Below, piece after piece: positions 60,228 through 64,000 of a stretch of DNA of 64,000 nucleotides. Position 1 is the first letter of the stretch. Each line of letters opens with the position of its first letter. The stretch is from Bdellovibrio sp. (GTDB lineage Bacteria; Myxococcota; SpSt-1050), in assembly GCA_020725805.1 (NCBI GenBank), contig DYEF01000046.1:39421-103420 (forward strand). Reading direction: 5' to 3'. The notes below the pieces were generated by a model that saw nothing but the letters and a program-made list of their open reading frames with translations, ran no database searches and was not told the DNA's origin. A program made the position numbers and the translations under genes.

Positions 60228-61955
60228 TCATCCTATGATAATATGGTCTTCGGGATATTTATACGAACCCGCGACCTTCTTTCTTGTAAAAATGATTGCA
60301 ACAGTAAGCGGTCCTATCCTTCCTATTAACATAGTCAGAATAATGATAATCTTGCCCATTGACGTCAGCTGAGGGGTAATCCCGAGGCTTAGTCCTACCG
60401 TGCCAAACGCCGAAAAGACCTCGAATATTATTTTGATAAGGTCTTTGTCTTTCTCTGTAAGGCTGAGAAAGAATATGGATATGCATATTATCGCAAATGA
60501 AATAAATGCCACATTCAGGGCTTTGTATATCGAACTGATCGGTATCGTTCGCCTGAAGGCCTCTATATCTTCCTTATTGCGTATAAGGGCTCTTATTGAA
60601 AAGAGCATAGTTGCAAATGTGGTGGTCTTTATGCCGCCACCTGTGGAGGAAGGGGATGCGCCGATAAACATAAGCACAATGATAATTAAAATTGTCGCCG
60701 AACCTATCCCGTCAAGTCGGATTGTATTGAACCCTGCAGTTCGCGGAGTGACCGCCATAAAGAGCGAATTTATCAGTTTCGAGCCGGACTCCTGTTGGCC
60801 AAGGGTATTATTCCATTCGAGCATAAGAAAGAGGATAGTGCCGGCCAGAATGAGACCGGTGGTTGTGGTAAGTACGATTTTCGAGTGGAAGGAGAGATTG
60901 GACTTTTTTCTGAGAAAGAGTCTCTCCTTTATAAAATTGAACAGATTATTTGTTACCGGAAAGCCAATACCTCCTAAAATTATAAGAATCATTATCGTCG
61001 AAATATAACTGTAGTTTAAGGCATAGCCCTCTAAGTTGTTGGAGAAGATGGAAAATCCGGCGTTGCAGAATGCGGAGACAGAGTGAAAAACGGCAGAGAA
61101 CAACCTCAGTGTTGTATCCTCTATGCTCTCCTCTGCAAAGAAGAGCGCAACAGCGCCCGCCGCCTCGATGGCAAATGTGGATATGATAACGGCTTTGGCA
61201 ACACTTAAAACCTCTCTGACGGTCCTGACTCCTGTAAGGTCCCTGATGGTCATTGTCTGTGTAAATGTCGTCTGTGAACCTATGATTATAGGCAGTGAGA
61301 GTGCCAGTGTAATGATTCCGATTCCGCCGGTCTGAATCAGTAAGAGTATAATAACCTGTCCGAAGCGGGTGTAATATGTTCCTATGTCTACAGTGCTCAG
61401 TCCGGTTACGCAGGTGGCTGATGCCGAGATAAAGAGCGAATCTATAAAGGAGACCTTCTCTATTGCAACAATCGAAACCGGAAGTGTCAGAAGCATCGCT
61501 CCTATAATGATGACTGTGGAGAAGCTAACGACAGTAGCGAGCGCAGGAGAGCTTTTGATGACGTCGAAGATTTTGATCAGTTGTGCACTCTGGGTTATGG
61601 ATATAAAGGTTATCAGCAGGTAGAAATATGTCAGATATGTTCTGATAGCCGCCTGAGTCAATCTTATGTCGAGTGATGCAAAATTCGTTCTGAAAAAGAG
61701 CAAAAAGGATTCGAATGCAAATACTAGAGCAAGAACAAGTACTGCGATTCTGAAGAAAATAAATTTTTTTGAAAAGGTGGTTGTTCTGAATTCCCGTATG
61801 AGTTCAATGGCTATACCTGCCACAATAAAGACATTTACGACAAATACCGAGAGATATGGGATTTTTACCGGCAGAACAGAAGCGAGCAGGATACCTGATA
61901 TTATCAGAAATATCCTTGCAGATGGTGAGATGAGATAATTGAGCAGATTATTCAT
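60228..61955 (-). CDS. ktrB: Potassium transporter, TrkH/KtrB type
   Basis: 575 residues, longer than usual (about 450-480), because four N-terminal hydrophobic segments precede the transporter core. The four selectivity-filter segments read SASATCVTGLS, SVSAFCNAGFS, AVTPRTAGFN and SAFGTVGLS, each with the key Gly. Uptake of K+ with H+ or Na+ in the inner membrane together with the RCK subunit downstream. Overlaps the rarA stop by 8 bases, giving the unusual order lipoprotein-rarA-ktrB-ktrA. Confidence 0.9.
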   Translation of the reverse strand: MNNLLNYLISPSARIFLIISGILLASVLPVKIPYLSVFVVNVFIVAGIAIELIREFRTTTFSKKFIFFRIAVLVLALVFAFESFLLFFRTNFASLDIRLTQAAIRTYLTYFYLLITFISITQSAQLIKIFDVIKSSPALATVVSFSTVIIIGAMLLTLPVSIVAIEKVSFIDSLFISASATCVTGLSTVDIGTYYTRFGQVIILLLIQTGGIGIITLALSLPIIIGSQTTFTQTMTIRDLTGVRTVREVLSVAKAVIISTFAIEAAGAVALFFAEESIEDTTLRLFSAVFHSVSAFCNAGFSIFSNNLEGYALNYSYISTIMILIILGGIGFPVTNNLFNFIKERLFLRKKSNLSFHSKIVLTTTTGLILAGTILFLMLEWNNTLGQQESGSKLINSLFMAVTPRTAGFNTIRLDGIGSATILIIIVLMFIGASPSSTGGGIKTTTFATMLFSIRALIRNKEDIEAFRRTIPISSIYKALNVAFISFAIICISIFFLSLTEKDKDLIKIIFEVFSAFGTVGLSLGITPQLTSMGKIIIILTMLIGRIGPLTVAIIFTRKKVAGSYKYPEDHIIIG

Positions 61956-63258
61956 CTTTCTTCCTGATTCTTGAAAGCCTTTCTTTTATCTCTTTCTCCA
62001 GACCGTTTTCAGACGGCTCATAATACTTTCTCTTTGCAATCTTATCGGGAAGGTATATCTCATTTGAGACATAATTTCCATCAAAATTGTGCGGATATTT
62101 ATAACCGTCGGAATAGCCCAGACTCTTCATAAGGCCGGTCGGGGCATTCCTGAGTTTTAAGGGGATTTCGAGAGGCCCGTATTCCAGAAAATCCTTTCTC
62201 GCCTTGGCATAGGTTGTAAGTGAGGTATTACTCTTGGGTGCGCAGGCGAGATAGATTGCACACTCTGTCATCGGCAGGACACCTTCGGGCATACCGATAT
62301 TCTGAAATGCAATGAGTGTGGAGGTTGCAAGTATCAGCGCCTGCGGGTCGGCATTTCCTATGTCTTCTGCTGCAAAGATTATCATACGTCTTATAATAAA
62401 CAGCGGGTCTTCTCCGGATTCGAGCATTCTTGTCATATAATATACCGCAGCGTCGGGGTCGGAGCCCCTCATACTCTTGATAAATGCGCTTACGACATTG
62501 TAGTGTTCATCCCCCTTCTTGTCGTACAGGTGAACCTTTTCCAGAAGGGCCTTGTGAAAATCGTCTTCTGTAATCTCTCTTCTGCCGTCGCTTAACGTCA
62601 GGACTGCTGCTGCCTCGAGCAGGTTGAGCGCCCTCCTTGCATCTCCGTAGGAGTATTTTACTATGAGTGAGATTAATTCTTCACTGACACTTATTCCTGT
62701 TTCGCCCAGTCCGTTCGTCTTATCGGTGACCGCTCTTTTTATAATCTCTTTTAGTTCATCGGCTCTTAGCGGATTCAGCACAAAGACCTTGCACCTCGAG
62801 AGCAGAGCGGCATTGATGGAAAAGGAAGGATTCTCCGTTGTTGCGCCGATGAGAACAATGTCTCCCCTCTCGACGTAAGGTAGCAGGGCGTCCTGCTGGG
62901 ACTTGTTGAAATGATGGATTTCGTCGATGAACAGGATAGTGTTTTTTCCGAACATCCGGCTACCTTCGATGGATTTTTCTATGACCGCTTTCATCTCCTT
63001 CACACCCGACATCACCGCAGAGAGACTTTCAAACTCATAACGGGCCTCTCTGGCAATAATTTTTGCAAGCGTAGTCTTTCCCGAACCCGGAGGTCCCCAG
63101 AGTATCATCGAGGGAACCTTCTTTGACTCGATTGCCTTTCTGAGGTATTTTCCTTTTCCGATTATGTGTTCCTGTCCGACAAAGTCAGAGAGATTTTCAG
63201 GTCTCATCCTTTGAGCAATTGGAATCTGTCTGACCGGTTTGTCCTGAGTTTTGCTCAT
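61948..63258 (-). CDS. rarA: Replication-associated recombination protein A (AAA+ ATPase)
   Basis: 436 residues, the normal length. 'RMRPENLSDFVGQEHIIG' opens the AAA+ domain; Walker A GPPGSGKT (55-62), Walker B ILFIDEIHHF, sensor 1 GATTEN, then the arginine finger region LLSRCKVF and the C-terminal clamp-loader-like tetramerisation domain (GSDPDAAVYYMTRMLESGED). Acts at stalled replication forks. Lies 13 bases after a Cys-rich lipoprotein gene and overlaps ktrB, so it is in an operon with unrelated membrane genes. Confidence 0.95.
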   Translation of the reverse strand: MSKTQDKPVRQIPIAQRMRPENLSDFVGQEHIIGKGKYLRKAIESKKVPSMILWGPPGSGKTTLAKIIAREARYEFESLSAVMSGVKEMKAVIEKSIEGSRMFGKNTILFIDEIHHFNKSQQDALLPYVERGDIVLIGATTENPSFSINAALLSRCKVFVLNPLRADELKEIIKRAVTDKTNGLGETGISVSEELISLIVKYSYGDARRALNLLEAAAVLTLSDGRREITEDDFHKALLEKVHLYDKKGDEHYNVVSAFIKSMRGSDPDAAVYYMTRMLESGEDPLFIIRRMIIFAAEDIGNADPQALILATSTLIAFQNIGMPEGVLPMTECAIYLACAPKSNTSLTTYAKARKDFLEYGPLEIPLKLRNAPTGLMKSLGYSDGYKYPHNFDGNYVSNEIYLPDKIAKRKYYEPSENGLEKEIKERLSRIRKKDE

Positions 63259-63271
63259 TGTATAAAAAGCC

Positions 63272-63775
63272 CTATCTGGTCTTTGGAATGCATTGCCCGC
63301 ACAGCGGGTAATTTCTTACACAGGCCTGGTCTTCCGGGCAATCGGCATCCGATTTACAGCCTAATTCGAAGCAATCACATACCCCTTCATTGCATATCTG
63401 GTTGATTGCATCGCAGTCGGAATTCGAACTGCACTTACAGAGGGGATAGAAGCAGAAAGACTCTACGCACATCTGTCCGGCATAACAGTCTGAGTTACCG
63501 GAACATTTTGTCGGGGTCTGTCCCATCTGGCAGAAGACCGGGTTTGGCTTGCACTCGCCGGATGAAGAGCAGTATTTGTCCGAAGGACAGGAATCGGCAC
63601 AGGAGAACGAATGAGGGTGAGGGACGCATCTGTTTTCTGCTTCATCACATTCATAACCGGAGGGGCACTGCATCTCGCATCCGATAATCTTTTTAACAAC
63701 CGGCTCAGGTTCCTTCTTCGGACAGGCAAAGACCACTATCATTGAAACAGCAAGGATAATTATACATTTTTTCAT
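63272..63775 (-). CDS. Small Cys-rich lipoprotein
   Basis: 167 residues. Signal sequence MKKCIIILAVSMIVVFAC with lipobox VFAC (Cys18). Mature part has four to five modules of the type 'C....C...Y.C.....C.P' and 'C..NSDC.....C....C', with about 23 cysteines, in the same style as the 740-residue protein at 54078. It should be anchored in a membrane and stabilised by disulfides. First gene of the rarA-ktrB-ktrA transcript. The 225 bases beyond it to the window edge are AT-rich and show no gene or clear signal. Confidence 0.78.
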   Translation of the reverse strand: MKKCIIILAVSMIVVFACPKKEPEPVVKKIIGCEMQCPSGYECDEAENRCVPHPHSFSCADSCPSDKYCSSSGECKPNPVFCQMGQTPTKCSGNSDCYAGQMCVESFCFYPLCKCSSNSDCDAINQICNEGVCDCFELGCKSDADCPEDQACVRNYPLCGQCIPKTR

Positions 63776-64000
63776 AAAGTATCCCTCATTGAGACAGCAC
63801 TTTTAACACAAAATTATTCTTAATACAAAAAAATAAGCAAAAGAGAATTTCTGAATATACCCCAATATTTTGGTATTTTTAGAGTGTATGAGAGCAGGGA
63901 TTATTGGTTTTACTACTATCTAAAAGCAATCTGTCTCTATAAGCCTCTTGTTTCCTTATGTTTGCAAGGACTATATAAACAAAATGCCCGTCTTTTCGTA

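Overview
The window reads as part of a chromosome of an anaerobic or microaerophilic Gram-negative bacterium, most likely an uncultivated member of the broad deltaproteobacterial/Myxococcota neighbourhood. That placement is an inference. It rests on the Cys-rich lipoproteins, one with an Asp-Ala-Gly/Glu linker, a PATAN/DUF4388-like protein, a PilZ protein, a DUF1566 surface protein with an Asp-rich tail, and an unusual abundance of oxygen-sensitive radical SAM enzymes. Sampled lines are about 47-48% GC, except for an AT-rich segment near 14.9-18.8 kb at about 27-28%. I see no rRNA, tRNA, CRISPR array or insertion sequence.

Layout. 1-5.8 kb: a truncated class II glutamine amidotransferase, a TPR protein with internally duplicated DNA, a TauE/SafE-like permease and a radical SAM protein with unusual cysteine spacing. 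5.97-10.95 kb: a geranylgeranyl-type prenyl diphosphate synthase facing a UbiA prenyltransferase, which is co-transcribed with two B12-binding radical SAM proteins behind a 16-codon leader ORF. 11-26 kb: six more B12-type radical SAM genes, one decayed remnant, a pair of related membrane/beta-propeller proteins, a GT-C glycosyltransferase, a GT2 glycosyltransferase and a lipoprotein. 26.1-35.7 kb: a tightly overlapped plus-strand operon of six radical SAM genes (five B12-type or B12-like, one SPASM-like) ending in a CrtI-like FAD oxidoreductase. 35.7-45 kb: a Cys-rich lipoprotein, a GT2/membrane fusion, GT-C enzymes, a stand-alone LpxB-N domain, another B12 radical SAM, an exported protein and an SGNH hydrolase.

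45-64 kb is more ordinary. It holds a two-subunit CoA-transferase operon with zinc-binding, PilZ and thioredoxin-like genes; a NarL-type histidine kinase/regulator pair plus an orphan receiver domain; two large Cys-rich or repeat-rich surface proteins; a copper-type P-ATPase; a coiled-coil protein; and a lipoprotein-rarA-ktrB-ktrA operon.

Working model (inference). Between 8 and 42 kb lie twelve B12-binding-type radical SAM enzymes, a thirteenth whose B12 domain looks degenerate, a decayed copy and a SPASM-like radical SAM enzyme, interleaved with isoprenoid-chain, prenyl-transfer, CrtI-like and lipid-linked-sugar glycosyltransferase genes. One more radical SAM gene lies at 4.5-5.8 kb. Together they look like a pathway for a heavily modified (C-methylated, C-C linked, cyclised or desaturated), possibly glycosylated isoprenoid or other membrane lipid. 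No fatty-acid or polyketide synthase, squalene-hopene cyclase or ribosomal-peptide precursor is visible, so the product cannot be named from this window.
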